Part shown: piece after piece, positions 37,544-46,962 of the stretch
How the letters are laid out: each line of letters begins with the position of its first letter
How positions within the stretch are numbered: the stretch's first letter is position 1
Source of the DNA: Paraburkholderia fynbosensis
GTDB taxonomy: Bacteria > Pseudomonadota > Gammaproteobacteria > Burkholderiales > Burkholderiaceae
Direction of reading: 5' to 3'
Length of the DNA stretch: 64,000 bases
NCBI RefSeq assembly: GCF_902859935.1
Contig: NZ_CADIKI010000001.1
Coordinates: 434,001-498,000 of the forward strand
Notes under the pieces: generated by a model
What the model saw: the letters and a program-made list of their open reading frames with translations, nothing else
What the model was told of the DNA's origin: nothing
Databases searched by the model: none
Program-made: the position numbers and the translations under genes

Positions 37544-39019
37544 TCACTGGAACCAGTGTTCACGTGCTTTCATGATCAACGCCTTAGCGGCATCCTCTTC
37601 CATACCGGTCATCTCGACCAGTTCATCCACGGCCAGCTCGGCGAGTTCGTCGCGCGTCTGGACCTGGTGTTCAGCCAGCTTCGCGAGCAGGTCGGCATCG
37701 ATGCCGTCCAGGCTCTTCAGGTCGAGTGCTACATTTTCGACCTTTTCTTCATTCGCGATCGCCAACGTCAACAGCGCGTCGCGCGAGCGATTACGCAGTT
37801 CGTGAACGGTGTCTTCGTCGAATGCTTCGATTTCGAGCATTTCGTTGAGCGGCACATAGGCGATCTCTTCGAGGCTCGTGAAGCCTTCGTCGATCAGGAT
37901 GTCGGCGACTTCTTCGTCGACATCGAGACGCGCCATGAACAGGTCGCGCAATACACCGCGTTCCTGATTCTGCTTCTGCGCAGATTCGTCCGGCGTCATG
38001 ATGTTGATCTGCCAGCCGGTGAGTTCGCTGGCAAGACGCACGTTCTGGCCGCTGCGGCCGATCGCGACCGCCAGTTCGTTTTCGTCTACGACGACGTCCA
38101 TCGAGTGCTTTTCTTCATCGACGACGATCGACTGGACGGCTGCCGGCGCGAGCGCGCCGATCACGAACTGTGCGGGATCTTCCGACCATAGCACGATGTC
38201 GACGTTTTCGCCACCGAGCTCGTTACGCACCGCCTGCACGCGCGAACCGCGAATGCCGACGCAGGTGCCGATCGGATCGATGCGCTTGTCATACGCGACC
38301 ACGCCGATCTTCGCGCGCACGCCCGGATCGCGGGCAGCAGCCTTGATTTCGAGCAGGCCCTGTTCGATTTCCGGCACTTCCATCTCGAACAGCTTCATCA
38401 GGAATTCGGGTGCCGTACGCGACAGCTCGATCTGCGGACCGCGTGCGGTGCGATCGACCTTTGCGATGTAGGCGCGCACGCGGTCGCCCACGCGCAGGTT
38501 TTCCTTCGGAATCAACTGGTCGCGGCGCAGCAGCGCTTCGACACGGCCGGTTTCGACGATGAAATTGCCCTTGTCGAGACGCTTCACCGAGCCGGTCATG
38601 ATGTGCTCGCCGCGCTCGAGGAAGTCGTTCAGAATCTGCTCGCGCTCCGCGTCGCGCACCTTCTGCAGGATTACCTGCTTGGCAGCCTGCGCCCCGATAC
38701 GGCCGAATTCGATCGACGGCACCGGTTCTTCGATGTACTCGTCGAGTTGGATCTCTGGCTTCTGCTCACGTGCTTCGAACAGCAGAATTTCCTGATCCGG
38801 TTCCTGCAAACCGGCTTCGTCCGGCACCACTTTCCAGCGGCGAAACGTTTCGTGCTCGCCGCTTTCACGGTCGATATGGACGCGGATATCCGCATCTTCT
38901 TCGAAGAGTTTCTTGGAGGCCGAAGCGAGAGCCGCTTCGAGCGCGGCAAATACCACGTCTTTGTCGACATTCTTCTCGCGTGCCAGCGCATCCACCAGCA
39001 TCAACACTTCGCGACTCAT
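37544..39019 (-). CDS. nusA: Transcription termination/antitermination factor NusA
   Basis: RNA-polymerase-binding elongation factor of 491 residues. The N-terminal polymerase-binding domain is at about 1-125, an S1 domain at about 135-200 ([22 protein letters not shown]), two KH domains at about 230-345 ([41 protein letters not shown]), and two acidic C-terminal repeats (about 365-490). Its ATG overlaps the rimP stop as ATGA, so the two are translationally coupled. A 94-bp gap leads to infB. Confidence 0.97.
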   Translation of the reverse strand: MSREVLMLVDALAREKNVDKDVVFAALEAALASASKKLFEEDADIRVHIDRESGEHETFRRWKVVPDEAGLQEPDQEILLFEAREQKPEIQLDEYIEEPVPSIEFGRIGAQAAKQVILQKVRDAEREQILNDFLERGEHIMTGSVKRLDKGNFIVETGRVEALLRRDQLIPKENLRVGDRVRAYIAKVDRTARGPQIELSRTAPEFLMKLFEMEVPEIEQGLLEIKAAARDPGVRAKIGVVAYDKRIDPIGTCVGIRGSRVQAVRNELGGENVDIVLWSEDPAQFVIGALAPAAVQSIVVDEEKHSMDVVVDENELAVAIGRSGQNVRLASELTGWQINIMTPDESAQKQNQERGVLRDLFMARLDVDEEVADILIDEGFTSLEEIAYVPLNEMLEIEAFDEDTVHELRNRSRDALLTLAIANEEKVENVALDLKSLDGIDADLLAKLAEHQVQTRDELAELAVDELVEMTGMEEDAAKALIMKAREHWFQ

Positions 39020-39474
39020 TGTTTGCGGCTCCTAAAGTCAACTTTCGGAACGAGGCGTGCTTTGTCCATGTCCGCGAGTGTGAAATCGAGCATCGCGGCG
39101 CCTTCCTTCCCTTCAAATTCCAGACCGATCGTTTCGCCTTGCGGAGCATGCAGGATGCCCCGGTACGATTTCCGTCCGTCCAATGGCTTTTTCAATGTGA
39201 TAACCACTTCGCTGCCTGCGAAGCGTTCGAAATCCGCCAGTTTTTTCAGCGGGCGGTCGAGACCCGGCGACGATACTTCAAGCCGCTCGTAATCGATATT
39301 TTCGACCGTCAGGACGTGCTGGAGCTGACGCGTGACTTTCTCGCAGTCTTCGATCGCGATGCCGGCCGGCTGGTCGATATAGATGCACATCATGCCGCGC
39401 CCGGTGCGCTCGAGATCGACGAGCTCGTAGCCGAGTCCCACGACCGTGGTTTCAATCAGTTCCGTCAGTTGCAC
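39016..39474 (-). CDS. rimP: Ribosome maturation factor RimP
   Basis: 30S subunit maturation factor of 152 residues. It contains [42 protein letters not shown] and the family block [15 protein letters not shown]. The start is GTG at 39474, with GAGGG 5 bases upstream; no ATG is possible nearby. First gene of the rimP-nusA-infB operon; a small terminated transcription unit precedes it. Confidence 0.95.
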   Translation of the reverse strand: MQLTELIETTVVGLGYELVDLERTGRGMMCIYIDQPAGIAIEDCEKVTRQLQHVLTVENIDYERLEVSSPGLDRPLKKLADFERFAGSEVVITLKKPLDGRKSYRGILHAPQGETIGLEFEGKEGAAMLDFTLADMDKARLVPKVDFRSRKQ

Positions 39475-39601
39475 AGTGCCCTCTTAGATGTTCGCGCAGC
39501 GAGCCTGCCGCTTGTTTTGCAAACAATCAATGCGGGCCGTGCGCCAAGCCGGCGCACGTTCGTGCGAACCCGAGATGCCGAACCACGATGAACTGAGCGG
39601 C

Positions 39602-39626
39602 AAAAAAAAATGGGCTAAACGCCCAT
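39602..39626 (-). terminator. Rho-independent terminator upstream of rimP
   Basis: Minus-strand ATGGGC/GCCCAT stem (39626-39621 with 39615-39610) with a five-base loop, then nine consecutive Ts. It ends the candidate RNA at 39684 or partly attenuates the rimP operon. Confidence 0.75.
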
Positions 39627-39684
39627 CATCTTATTACCGGTGGTCGCACCTGAGCCGCACATGAAAAGCCGCACGCCCAGCGAC
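39602..39684 (-). ncRNA. Candidate ~80-nt RNA (sRNA or rimP leader attenuator)
   Basis: A self-contained transcription unit: a sigma-70 promoter (39691-39719), predicted start near 39684, and a hairpin with nine Ts (39602-39626). The RNA would be about 80 bases. It could also be translated: ATG at 39701 opens a 28-codon frame ending inside the terminator stem, but that ATG precedes the predicted start. In enterobacteria the rimP-nusA operon also begins with a terminated small-RNA unit (a tRNA gene), so an attenuated leader is an equal possibility. Confidence 0.5.
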
Positions 39685-39690
39685 TCCGCG

Positions 39691-39719
39691 ATTGTAGCCA
39701 TTTTTCGGGACAAACGCAA
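39691..39719 (-). promoter_or_regulatory. Sigma-70 promoter of the rimP-upstream RNA
   Basis: Minus strand TTGCGT (39719-39714), 17-base spacer, TACAAT (39696-39691) with a TG two bases before it. The spacing is ideal. Confidence 0.6.
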
Positions 39720-39790
39720 ACCGCAGAACGCCGTACGAAGCGCATTTCCGCTTGATTTCATGGGAATCTTTCGACGCCGCGGCGGCCTCG

Positions 39791-39834
39791 CGGGCCTTTT
39801 GCGGAGCGGCTGATGCCGCTCTGCAAAAGGCCCG
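39791..39834. repeat. 20-bp inverted repeat downstream of rluB
   Basis: Stem 39791-39810 pairs with 39815-39834 (one G-U), loop TGAT. Neither strand has a T run after it, so it is not a canonical terminator. It lies 157 bp past the rluB stop and could protect or end its mRNA. The rest of 39475-39990 apart from the RNA unit holds no supported gene. Confidence 0.7.
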
Positions 39835-39990
39835 ACAAGCGGGGCGGCTAAACCCTGCCCCATTTTCCGCCGCATCGCAGTTTTACGCGCAGCATAAAAC
39901 TGTGGCATTCATCGATCGAATCCGACGGCGGCCGCGAAAATCGTCAAGGAACGATACGCTGCCGGCCGTCATACCTGTTATTCCGGTTAT

Positions 39991-41838
39991 TCAACGACCG
40001 CGCGTACGGCCGCGCGGCGCGCCGCTGCCGCGATTAGCGCCGCCCGCGTTGGCATTCCCGCCGCCCGCGCGATTCGCGTTGCCGCCACGATTGCCTCCGG
40101 GGCCACGATTGCCGCCGCCCGGATTGGCAGTGTTGCCACCGGCACGCTTGCCGCCGCCAGCACGATTGCCAGCGCCTGACGGCGCGCGATTGCCATCGAC
40201 CTCACGGCCGCCGCGCGGGCCGGCGGCACCGCCGCCCAACGCGCTGCCGAAGCCACCAGCGCCACGGCCCGCGCCGCGGTTGCCGTAACCGGTGCCCGCG
40301 CCGCCGCCGAAGCCGCCGCCCGCCGCACCGCGGCGGCCCTGACCCTGGCCGCGCGGCTGCTGTTCGAACCGGCTATGCGACATCAGCACGGGTTCGCGAT
40401 TGATGAAGCCCATCGAGGTTTGCATCGGATCCGGCTGCTTGCGCTCTGGCGCGGAGCTGCGGCCGCCGCGCTCCTCCGTCGGCGCCTTCAGACCAACCGA
40501 CGCCATCAGCGTGCGCACCTGGTTGTCTTCGAGTTCTTCCCAACGACCGCGCTTGAGACCCTTCGGCAGCGAGATCGGACCGTGACGCGTACGGATCAGG
40601 CGGCTGACCATCAGGCCGGCCGCTTCGAACATACGGCGCACTTCGCGGTTGCGCCCTTCGGCGAGCGCGACGTGGTACCAATGATTGGTGCCCTCGCCGC
40701 CGCCGTCGCGAATGCGCAGGAAGTTGGCCGGACCGTCCTCCAGCTCGACGCCGTGCAGCAGCTTTTGACGCATGCCTTCGGCCAGTTCGCCGACCACCCG
40801 CACCGCATATTCGCGCTCAACGCTGTAGCGCGGGTGCATGAAGCGGTTCGCCAGATCGCCCGACGTGGTCAGCATCAGCAAACCTTCAGTGTTGAAGTCG
40901 AGGCGGCCGACCGCGAGCCACTTGGCGGTCTTCATCGGCGGCAGTTTGTCGAACACCGACGGACGGCCTTCCGGGTCCGCGTGGCTGACGATTTCGCCGG
41001 TCGGCTTGTGATACAGCAGCACGCGCGGCGGCTTGTTGGCCAGCTTGCGCTTGACCGGCTTGCCGTTGATACGGACCTGATCGGTCGGCATGATGCGCTG
41101 GCCAATGTGAGCCGGCTCGCCGTTCACCGACACGCGGCCGGCCACGATCAGCTCTTCCATGTCGCGGCGCGAACCCATGCCCGCTTCGGCCAGCACCTTG
41201 TGCAGCTTCGGCGCGTCGTCGTCCGCGGCCAGCACACGCTTGGGCGCAGCCGGCTTGCCACGACGAAGCATCGGGGCGCGCACGCCGCCGGTCGCGCTGT
41301 TGTCCGCGTCGAACGCCGGAGATGTCACGTACGAGAACAGATCGTCCTGACCGGCTTCCGCGCCCGCCGCTGCCGGCACCTCGCCGCCGCGGCGGTTCTG
41401 GCGCTGCCCGTCCTCACGCGGCTGACGCTCGCGCTGACCTTCACGAGGCGCGCCTTCGCGCTGACCACCCTCGCGCTTTGCGGCGCCCGCCTGGGCATTG
41501 CGCCGCGAGCCTTGGCCCTTGGCGCCTGCATCCTTACGGGGCATGCGCACCTGCGCGACCACTTCGCCGTCCGGCGGCGCCTCGGTGACGACCGACGCCG
41601 CTGGCGCGGGCACGCCTTCGGCGCCCTTCGTCTTCGCGCCGGCGCGGCGCCGCGCGATCAGGCTGCGCGGTCCGCGACGCAGGCCGCGGCGCGGACGGTC
41701 TTCGCCGTCTGCTTCCGCGGTCTGCGCCGGGCGCTCGCCCTCGCCTGCCGACGCTTGCGTGTTGCGCGTTTCGTCGGCCCGTGCCGACGGCACGGCGCGC
41801 TCGGATTCGGACGAATCGGTGTCGTGGGTATGTGTCAA
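39991..41838 (-). CDS. rluB: 23S rRNA pseudouridine synthase RluB with low-complexity tails
   Basis: Makes pseudouridine in domain V of 23S rRNA (position 2605 in E. coli). The enzyme core lies at about 215-460: an S4 domain ([29 protein letters not shown]) and the catalytic motif [14 protein letters not shown], then [15 protein letters not shown]. The 615-residue product is about twice the E. coli length. About 210 charged residues precede the core (Arg/Gly/Glu-rich, with [16 protein letters not shown]) and about 130 Gly/Asn/Arg-rich residues follow it. The start is a TTG at 41838, with GAGG 6 bases upstream. scpB lies 63 bp upstream. Confidence 0.93.
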   Translation of the reverse strand: MTHTHDTDSSESERAVPSARADETRNTQASAGEGERPAQTAEADGEDRPRRGLRRGPRSLIARRRAGAKTKGAEGVPAPAASVVTEAPPDGEVVAQVRMPRKDAGAKGQGSRRNAQAGAAKREGGQREGAPREGQRERQPREDGQRQNRRGGEVPAAAGAEAGQDDLFSYVTSPAFDADNSATGGVRAPMLRRGKPAAPKRVLAADDDAPKLHKVLAEAGMGSRRDMEELIVAGRVSVNGEPAHIGQRIMPTDQVRINGKPVKRKLANKPPRVLLYHKPTGEIVSHADPEGRPSVFDKLPPMKTAKWLAVGRLDFNTEGLLMLTTSGDLANRFMHPRYSVEREYAVRVVGELAEGMRQKLLHGVELEDGPANFLRIRDGGGEGTNHWYHVALAEGRNREVRRMFEAAGLMVSRLIRTRHGPISLPKGLKRGRWEELEDNQVRTLMASVGLKAPTEERGGRSSAPERKQPDPMQTSMGFINREPVLMSHSRFEQQPRGQGQGRRGAAGGGFGGGAGTGYGNRGAGRGAGGFGSALGGGAAGPRGGREVDGNRAPSGAGNRAGGGKRAGGNTANPGGGNRGPGGNRGGNANRAGGGNANAGGANRGSGAPRGRTRGR

Positions 41839-41901
41839 AACAACCTCAAAATGTCAGGTCGCGCACGCCCGTTGCGGGCGTGGCAAAAAAGTTCGGTTAC
41901 G

Positions 41902-42891
41902 TCAGGCGCTGCGCGACTCGGGTTCGTCGTCGGTCAGAATGCCTGCGTCCTGCGCGGCATCGCGACGATCTTCAGGATCGCCTTGCGCCGCCGTGGTCGG
42001 ATTCGGCTCGGCGGCGCGCTCCGTATTGCGGAGTACGCCCGAGTCGTGCGCGGGTGTTGCCGGATCGGCCTGGGGGACCGGATCATCATGCTGTGCTGAC
42101 CCGGCGATGCCGGCCTGCGGTGCTGCGTCTGCCGTTTCGGCATGTTCTTGTGCGCCCGGCGCGTCGACCGTGTCCGGATGCGGCTGCGGCGTCGGCGTGA
42201 CGTCTGCGGCATTCCCGGCCGCTTCGGTTTCGGCACTCTCTGCCCCTGTCACCTCGGCCGGCGGCACCTCGGGCTGATCCGCGACTTCGCCTTCTTCGCT
42301 CGTCGCCACATTCTGCGCGGCCTCGATGTCGGTGAATTCGATCGCATGCTGACCGAGCAAATCCGCGTTCAGTTGGGCCGACGGGTCCGCGAGCGGCGGC
42401 AACTCGTCGAGCGCGGTCAGACCAAGGTCGTCGAGAAACTGCCGCGTGGTTGCGTACAGCGCCGGACGCCCCGGCACGTCGCGATGACCGATCACCTCGA
42501 TCCAGCCGCGATCCTCCAGTTGCTTGACGACCTGCGTATTCACCGTGACACCGCGAATTTCTTCGATATCGCCCCGCGTGACCGGCTGCCGGTAGGCAAT
42601 GATCGCGAGCGTTTCGAGCACCGCGCGCGAATATTTCGGCGGTTTTTCCGGATGTAAGCGATCCAGGTACGAACGCATCGCGGGCTTGCTTTGAAACCGC
42701 CAGCCCGATGCCAGCCCGACCAGCTCCACACCACGCCCAGACCAGTCCTGCTTGAGGTCTTCGAGCAAGTTCCGAACGGTGTCTGCCGACACGCCGTCGG
42801 CAAAGAGCTTGCGCAATTCGCCGAGCTTTAACGGCTCCTGCGCGCAGATCAAGGCAGTCTCGAGGACGATCTTCGCCTCTTGGGTATTCAT
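41902..42891 (-). CDS. scpB: Segregation and condensation protein ScpB
   Basis: Subunit of the SMC-ScpA-ScpB condensin that organises the chromosome. Residues 1-185 form the two winged-helix domains ([76 protein letters not shown]). The last ~145 residues are an acidic Ala/Pro/Glu-rich extension with no fold that I recognise; most ScpB proteins are 180-220 residues. The product has 329 residues. scpA is not adjacent in the window. A promoter candidate lies at 43083-43111. Confidence 0.94.
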   Translation of the reverse strand: MNTQEAKIVLETALICAQEPLKLGELRKLFADGVSADTVRNLLEDLKQDWSGRGVELVGLASGWRFQSKPAMRSYLDRLHPEKPPKYSRAVLETLAIIAYRQPVTRGDIEEIRGVTVNTQVVKQLEDRGWIEVIGHRDVPGRPALYATTRQFLDDLGLTALDELPPLADPSAQLNADLLGQHAIEFTDIEAAQNVATSEEGEVADQPEVPPAEVTGAESAETEAAGNAADVTPTPQPHPDTVDAPGAQEHAETADAAPQAGIAGSAQHDDPVPQADPATPAHDSGVLRNTERAAEPNPTTAAQGDPEDRRDAAQDAGILTDDEPESRSA

Positions 42892-43082
42892 GCAGCTAGG
42901 TCAGACCCTGTGGTCAAAGAACCGGATCAAACAGACGATGTGGAACTGAAGACGCGCTCGCCCGATTCTGATCGGTCATATTGATGGGAGCACGCACCGG
43001 GGGGTGGCGAAACAGACTATCGAGCCAAACCCAGCCGGACGGAGCAGCGATGTTCCTGGAAGGAATCGCGTGACTGAGCGCC

Positions 43083-43111
43083 ATATTACGCAAAAACAAT
43101 CGGTGCGTAAA
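43083..43111 (-). promoter_or_regulatory. Candidate sigma-70 promoter of scpB-rluB
   Basis: Minus strand TTTACG (43111-43106), 17-base spacer, TAATAT (43088-43083). Confidence 0.5.
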
Positions 43112-43164
43112 GACGAAACCCCTCGCGCATTTTCCGATTGCGCTCCGGCCGGTGTATCCGAGTG

Positions 43165-43197
43165 CAAAAGCAGAGGTGTCTTGTCAGAAACTCCGCT
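43165..43197 (-). terminator. Weak terminator after the aminotransferase
   Basis: A 7-bp stem (43197-43191 with 43175-43169, one G-U), 15-base loop, followed on the minus strand by TTTTGC. It lies 53 bp past the aminotransferase stop. Confidence 0.4.
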
Positions 43198-43249
43198 TTT
43201 TTGATTAGGCGTTTTCAGCTGGCCGGCCGGACCTTTCCCCAAACGTCCA

Positions 43250-44473
43250 CTAAACCCCGCCGGACCGCGTCAGAAATAGCTTCAGACGCTCGACGCCCGC
43301 GTCCAGCCGCGCCGTATCGCACGCATAGCACCAGCGCACGAAACCCTCACCCTGCGGCCCAAACGCGCTGCCGGGCGCCACGCCCAGCCCGACTTCGCGC
43401 ACCAGCGCCTTACATAGTTCGAGGCTGTGCGACGCGCCAGGCATCGAGAAAAACAGATACATCGCGCCAGGCGGTGCCTTGACGTCGACCCCCGGCACCG
43501 CGGACAGCGCGCGCACCAGATGATCGCGCGAAGCCTTCAAGTCGAGCACCAATTCCTGCGTGAACCGCTCGCCCTGCTGGACCGCTGCGATGCCGGCCTG
43601 CTGGACGAACGACGGCGCACATGATGTGTTGTACTCGACCAGCTTGGCCAGATCCTCCATCAATGCGGTTGGCGCCACGATCCAGCCGAGCCGCCAGCCG
43701 GTCATCAGCCACGCCTTCGAGAACGAGTTCACGCAGATCACGGGTTCATCGCGGCCGGCCAGATCGAGGAACGACGGCGCGGTGCGCGCAGGCGCGCCGG
43801 TCGAGGCCGCGTCGACGTCCGCGTAATAGAGCCGCTCGTAGACTTCGTCCGCGACGATCCAGATGCCGTGGCGCCGGCAATGGTCGAGCACAGTGCGTTG
43901 ATCGTCGCGGCTCATCACCCAGCCGGTCGGATTGTTCGGCGAATTGATCATCAGCATTCTGGTGCCGGGTGTCAGCGCCGCCAGCAATTGCTCGACGTCG
44001 AGCTGCCAGCCGCGTTCGCCATAGCCCAGCGCAACCGTTTCCACGTGCGCACCCAGAATTTTAGGAATTTCGACCAGATTCGGCCACAGCGGGGTCACCG
44101 CAACGACGCGATCACCGGCGCCCACGACCAGTTGCGCGGCGAGCATCAGCGCGTTGACACCGGCGCTCGTCACCGCGACGTGGTCCGGCGAAGTCGCGCC
44201 GTGCAGTTCGCCGACGTAGCTCGCGAGCGCCGCGCGCAACGGCGCAATGCCCAGGTTATGCGTATAGAACGTAGCTCCGGCGGCCAGCGCGGTGCTGGCG
44301 GCGTCGCGGATGAAAGCGGGCGTGACCCGGTCGGACTCGCCGAACCAGAACGGCAGGACGTCTTCAACGCCAAAGCCGGCATTGGCGACTTCACGGATCT
44401 GCGAAGAACGCAGCGCGCGCACGGCCTCGCGCGCATTCGGGATGGAGGGCACAGGCAGGTCCAAATCGCTCAT
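43250..44473 (-). CDS. Pyridoxal-phosphate-dependent aminotransferase (class I/II)
   Basis: Fold-type I aminotransferase of 407 residues. The PLP lysine is Lys253 in NSFSKAWLMTGWRLGW. Other family marks are NSPNNPTGW (about 177-185), the ADEVYERLYY aspartate-tyrosine motif (about 209-218) and the phosphate-binding start region YTHNLGIAPLRAAL. The closest general class is aspartate/aromatic or alanine-type enzymes; the amino-acid substrate cannot be deduced. It lies downstream of a LysR regulator on the same strand (222-bp gap), which may control it. Confidence 0.92.
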   Translation of the reverse strand: MSDLDLPVPSIPNAREAVRALRSSQIREVANAGFGVEDVLPFWFGESDRVTPAFIRDAASTALAAGATFYTHNLGIAPLRAALASYVGELHGATSPDHVAVTSAGVNALMLAAQLVVGAGDRVVAVTPLWPNLVEIPKILGAHVETVALGYGERGWQLDVEQLLAALTPGTRMLMINSPNNPTGWVMSRDDQRTVLDHCRRHGIWIVADEVYERLYYADVDAASTGAPARTAPSFLDLAGRDEPVICVNSFSKAWLMTGWRLGWIVAPTALMEDLAKLVEYNTSCAPSFVQQAGIAAVQQGERFTQELVLDLKASRDHLVRALSAVPGVDVKAPPGAMYLFFSMPGASHSLELCKALVREVGLGVAPGSAFGPQGEGFVRWCYACDTARLDAGVERLKLFLTRSGGV

Positions 44474-44695
44474 CGAGACTTCCAGACAGGTGAAAGGTAA
44501 AGGCTGACGTTCAGGGAAGGCGCCAGTTTAGCGCGGTGCCCGCTTCGGCAGCGGCGAGCTCGGCGGGCTGCGCGTGTGGGAGGAGGACGGTCCCCGCAAG
44601 CGTCGAGGTTCACGCCGCTGCGCGGAACCCCTTCCACGCTCTATCCGCCGTCGCGAGACTGAAGTCGATCCGACCAGACTCATCGCACGACCGGA

Positions 44696-45598
44696 CTAAC
44701 TCAAATCCTCTGCCCGCCCCGGTAGTTGACGGATCAAGTCCCACACCGCCTCCGCCGCCGGCGACAACGAACGGTCGCGCCGGCGCACCAGTTCGACCCG
44801 GCGCTCCGCGCGCGGCACGAGCGGCCGCGCGACCAGCGACGCCCCTGCCGGCAGCGGCAAAGCGAGCCACGGCAGCACGCTGACGCCGACGCCCGCTTCG
44901 ACCAGCCCGAAAACGGTCGCAGAATGCCCCAACTCCTGCACCACGGTAGCGCTCACACCGTGCTCCTGCATCACGGCGTCGATGATCGGTCGGCTGCCCG
45001 ACGCGTAATCGAGCATCACGAGTTGCTGACCTTCGAGGTCGGTCCACGCAACCTGGCGGTGCGCGGCGAGCGGATGGTCGTCGCGTGTGACCACGCAGAA
45101 CGAATCCGTCATCAGCGATTCGCTGAGCAGATCGTCGGCGGTGAAGGGGCCGATGATCACGCCGAAATCGACCTCGCCCGACTTGACCTTGCGCACCACG
45201 TCGCTCTGCACGTCGTCGCGCAAGCCCAGCGTGATATAGGGAAATTGCCGCCCGCACGATGCCACGATGCCCGGCATCAGCCGGCAGGCCACGGTCGGGC
45301 TGGCGGCCACCACCACGCGTCCGCGCCGCTGCTCGCCGATTTCGCGGATCTCGCGCAGCGCGTCGTCGAGGTCCGACAGCAAACGCGACACGCTCGACAC
45401 CAGATTGCCGCCGACGTCCGTGAGTTGCACCTCGCGCGTCGTGCGATCGATCAGCTTGAGGCCGATCTCGCCTTCGAGTTCGCGCACGCAGCGGCTCACC
45501 GCGGATTGCGTCAGGCCGATTTCATCGCCGGCCCGGCTGAAACTCTGCAGGCGCGCGACCTCGATGAAAACCCTGAGCTGACGCAGCGTCACATTCAT
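44696..45598 (-). CDS. LysR-family transcriptional regulator
   Basis: A 300-residue regulator. The winged-helix DNA-binding domain is at 1-65 (LRQLRVFIEVARLQSFSRAGDEIGLTQSAVSRCVRELEGEIG) and the effector-binding periplasmic-protein-like domain at about 90-295 (RGRVVVAASPTVACRLMPGIV, DVQSDVVRKVKSGEVDFGVI). It is encoded just upstream of the aminotransferase, a common arrangement for amino-acid metabolism genes, but no divergent target is present. Effector unknown. Confidence 0.94.
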   Translation of the reverse strand: MNVTLRQLRVFIEVARLQSFSRAGDEIGLTQSAVSRCVRELEGEIGLKLIDRTTREVQLTDVGGNLVSSVSRLLSDLDDALREIREIGEQRRGRVVVAASPTVACRLMPGIVASCGRQFPYITLGLRDDVQSDVVRKVKSGEVDFGVIIGPFTADDLLSESLMTDSFCVVTRDDHPLAAHRQVAWTDLEGQQLVMLDYASGSRPIIDAVMQEHGVSATVVQELGHSATVFGLVEAGVGVSVLPWLALPLPAGASLVARPLVPRAERRVELVRRRDRSLSPAAEAVWDLIRQLPGRAEDLS

Positions 45599-46001
45599 TT
45601 ACCAACCTCATTAATAACTTCATTTGATGCGCATTGTAAGGCCAAAAGGGTGCCGCAGCATGGAGCTAGCCGTCTCGCTGCGATGCAGCAATACGGCGCG
45701 AACGCACGCAGGCCGGGCCTGGTTGCACAAGATTGGTGATTGTCCCGATTTGCGAGATGGGTTTTTTGGATTCTTATACGCCCCTAGCTGGCGCCTGCGC
45801 TGGCCCGCCGTCACAGGGCTTCGGGGCGATCGGAATCAACTTGGCACGCTTCCTGCATTTGCATGAATACAGGGTCGGCGCCATGACTTCTGACTGCATA
45901 GCAGCCGTGGCAGCCCGATCCCCTTGGCACTCGCCTATCGAGTGCATGGAGAGTGCGCGGCGCGGGGCAGCGCACCGGAGTTAGCTTCGCTGAGGTGAAA
46001 C
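45599..46001. other. Intergenic region with a sigma-54-type promoter
   Basis: About 400 bp between the divergent LysR gene and the second DUF4096 gene. Its notable content is the sigma-54 promoter at 45842-45857 and a 7-bp hairpin in the leader (45927-45933 with 45939-45945). Short readings here have no ribosome sites. Confidence 0.5.
45842..45857 (+). promoter_or_regulatory. Candidate sigma-54 (RpoN) promoter
   Basis: TGGCACGCTTCCTGCA matches the RpoN consensus (TGGCACG-N4-TTGCA) at all but one position, with GG (45843-45844) and GC (45855-45856) separated by exactly ten bases. Transcription would start near 45867, giving a 135-base leader before the DUF4096 gene at 46002. Confidence 0.6.
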
Positions 46002-46403
46002 ATGATGCTGTTCGACGATTTGAGAGACAACGAGTGGGCGCTGGTCGAGGCTTTGTTCTGCGCTGAACCGGCACGGAGCGAACGCCGCGGTCGGCCGCGC
46101 GTGGAAGCGCGAGCGGTCGTCAACGCCGTGCTTTGGGTGCTGTCGACGGGCGAAGGCTGGTCCAAACTGCCTGGCCGCTATCCGTCGCCGCCGACTTGCC
46201 GCCGTCGCTTCGACGAATGGCAAGCCGATGGTACGCTCGCCGAAATAGTTAAGCGACTCGGCACGAGCGGCCGTGAAATTTCGCTGCGCGGCCGCATCGG
46301 CGCGACTGCCGCGAAACCGCCGGCACCGCCGAGCCGCGACCGCCTGCGCGGCGCGTTCTGGACCAATCCGGAGTCGTGGCGCGCGCCGGTCAAGATGGCT
46401 TGA
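46002..46403 (+). CDS. Second stand-alone DUF4096 (IS5-type N-terminal) protein
   Basis: A 133-residue protein made of the IS5-family N-terminal domain only: LRDNEWALVEALFCAEPARSERRGRP and VVNAVLWVLSTGEGWSKLPGRYPSPPTCRRRFDEW. After about residue 90 it continues as a Pro/Ala/Arg tail with no DDE domain. AGGTGA precedes the ATG (a second ATG follows directly). It has its own candidate sigma-54 promoter and a strong terminator, and no inverted repeats flank it, which is unlike a mobile element. It is paralogous to the gene at 17542-18000 over the domain. Function unknown; a domesticated DNA-binding protein is the simplest idea. Confidence 0.75.
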   Translation: MMLFDDLRDNEWALVEALFCAEPARSERRGRPRVEARAVVNAVLWVLSTGEGWSKLPGRYPSPPTCRRRFDEWQADGTLAEIVKRLGTSGREISLRGRIGATAAKPPAPPSRDRLRGAFWTNPESWRAPVKMA

Positions 46404-46707
46404 CGCGTACTGTTTCACCTCCGGGCGCCTACGGGCGCCCGGCGTTTTATCCGGACCGCCGCGCGTGTCTCTACACAGCCCGCCGGCACCATCGTGGGCA
46501 CCGCCGTCTGGCGCGCCCTCTTCAGTCGTCGCTTTCGCCCCGCCACCACTTGCGCAACCATCGCGCGCTGACTTGAGGCCAAATCAGCCGTGATGGCCTG
46601 TGGACGAAACATCCATTTACTATTAATTACAACGTGCTTTCGCGTCCCGGCATACCTTAGACGTATGCAAACAGGCCTCGAGTCGATCGGCTTGACGGGA
46701 GCTCCGC
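46404..46707. other. Intergenic region after the DUF4096 gene
   Basis: About 300 bp. It contains the terminator at 46421-46448 and, from about 46612 to 46640, an AT-rich patch that probably belongs to the promoter of the following small secreted-protein gene. No gene is supported. Confidence 0.45.
46421..46448 (+). terminator. Terminator after the DUF4096 gene
   Basis: A 9-bp all-G/C stem (46421-46429 with 46434-46442) with a four-base loop, followed by CGTTTTA, 17 bp past the stop. Confidence 0.75.
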
Positions 46708-46962
46708 ATGAAACCAATGTCACTGCTTCTGTGCGGCATTGTGATTTCATCAATGGCCGCACCGGCGTTCGCTCAGGAACGCCAACAGGCATGGAACTGG
46801 CGGCCGGATCGTTCGGCCACGCTTGAAGCGTGGCAACAGAGCCAGACGCGCAACCGCGATTTCACGCCGCCAGCGCCACGCGGCGACTTGCGCGGCGATA
46901 TCGCGAGTAACGTGCGTGCGCGTCCGGATACGCCACGCGCAGAGCCAACGAGACATCGGTAG
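46708..46962 (+). CDS. Small secreted hypothetical protein (84 residues)
   Basis: An 84-residue protein with a clear signal peptide (MKPMSLLLCGIVISSMAAPAFAQ, cleavage after AFA). The ~60-residue mature part is polar, rich in Arg, Asn and Gln (NWRPDRSATLEAWQQSQTRN), with no domain I recognise. GGGAG sits 8 bases before the ATG. It is monocistronic, with a terminator at 47138-47167. Probably a small periplasmic protein. Confidence 0.75.
   Translation: MKPMSLLLCGIVISSMAAPAFAQERQQAWNWRPDRSATLEAWQQSQTRNRDFTPPAPRGDLRGDIASNVRARPDTPRAEPTRHR

Larger units (their letters stand above)
42892..43249. other. Intergenic region between scpB and the aminotransferase
   Basis: About 360 bp. It contains the scpB promoter candidate (43083-43111, leader about 185 bases) and the terminator of the aminotransferase gene (43165-43197). 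A 61-codon reading at 42914-43099 has no ribosome site and atypical codons, so I do not call it a gene. Confidence 0.5.

Noticed and set aside
39615..39908. 97-codon minus-strand frame between rluB and rimP
   Set aside because: It runs through the 20-bp hairpin and ends inside a terminator, with no ribosome site; the RNA-unit explanation fits better.
41864..41882. 8-bp hairpin between scpB and rluB
   Set aside because: On the minus strand, where the genes lie, no T run follows it; the A run is on the wrong side for termination.
42914..43099. 61-codon minus-strand frame upstream of scpB
   Set aside because: No ribosome site, no recognisable sequence, and it overlaps the scpB promoter and leader.
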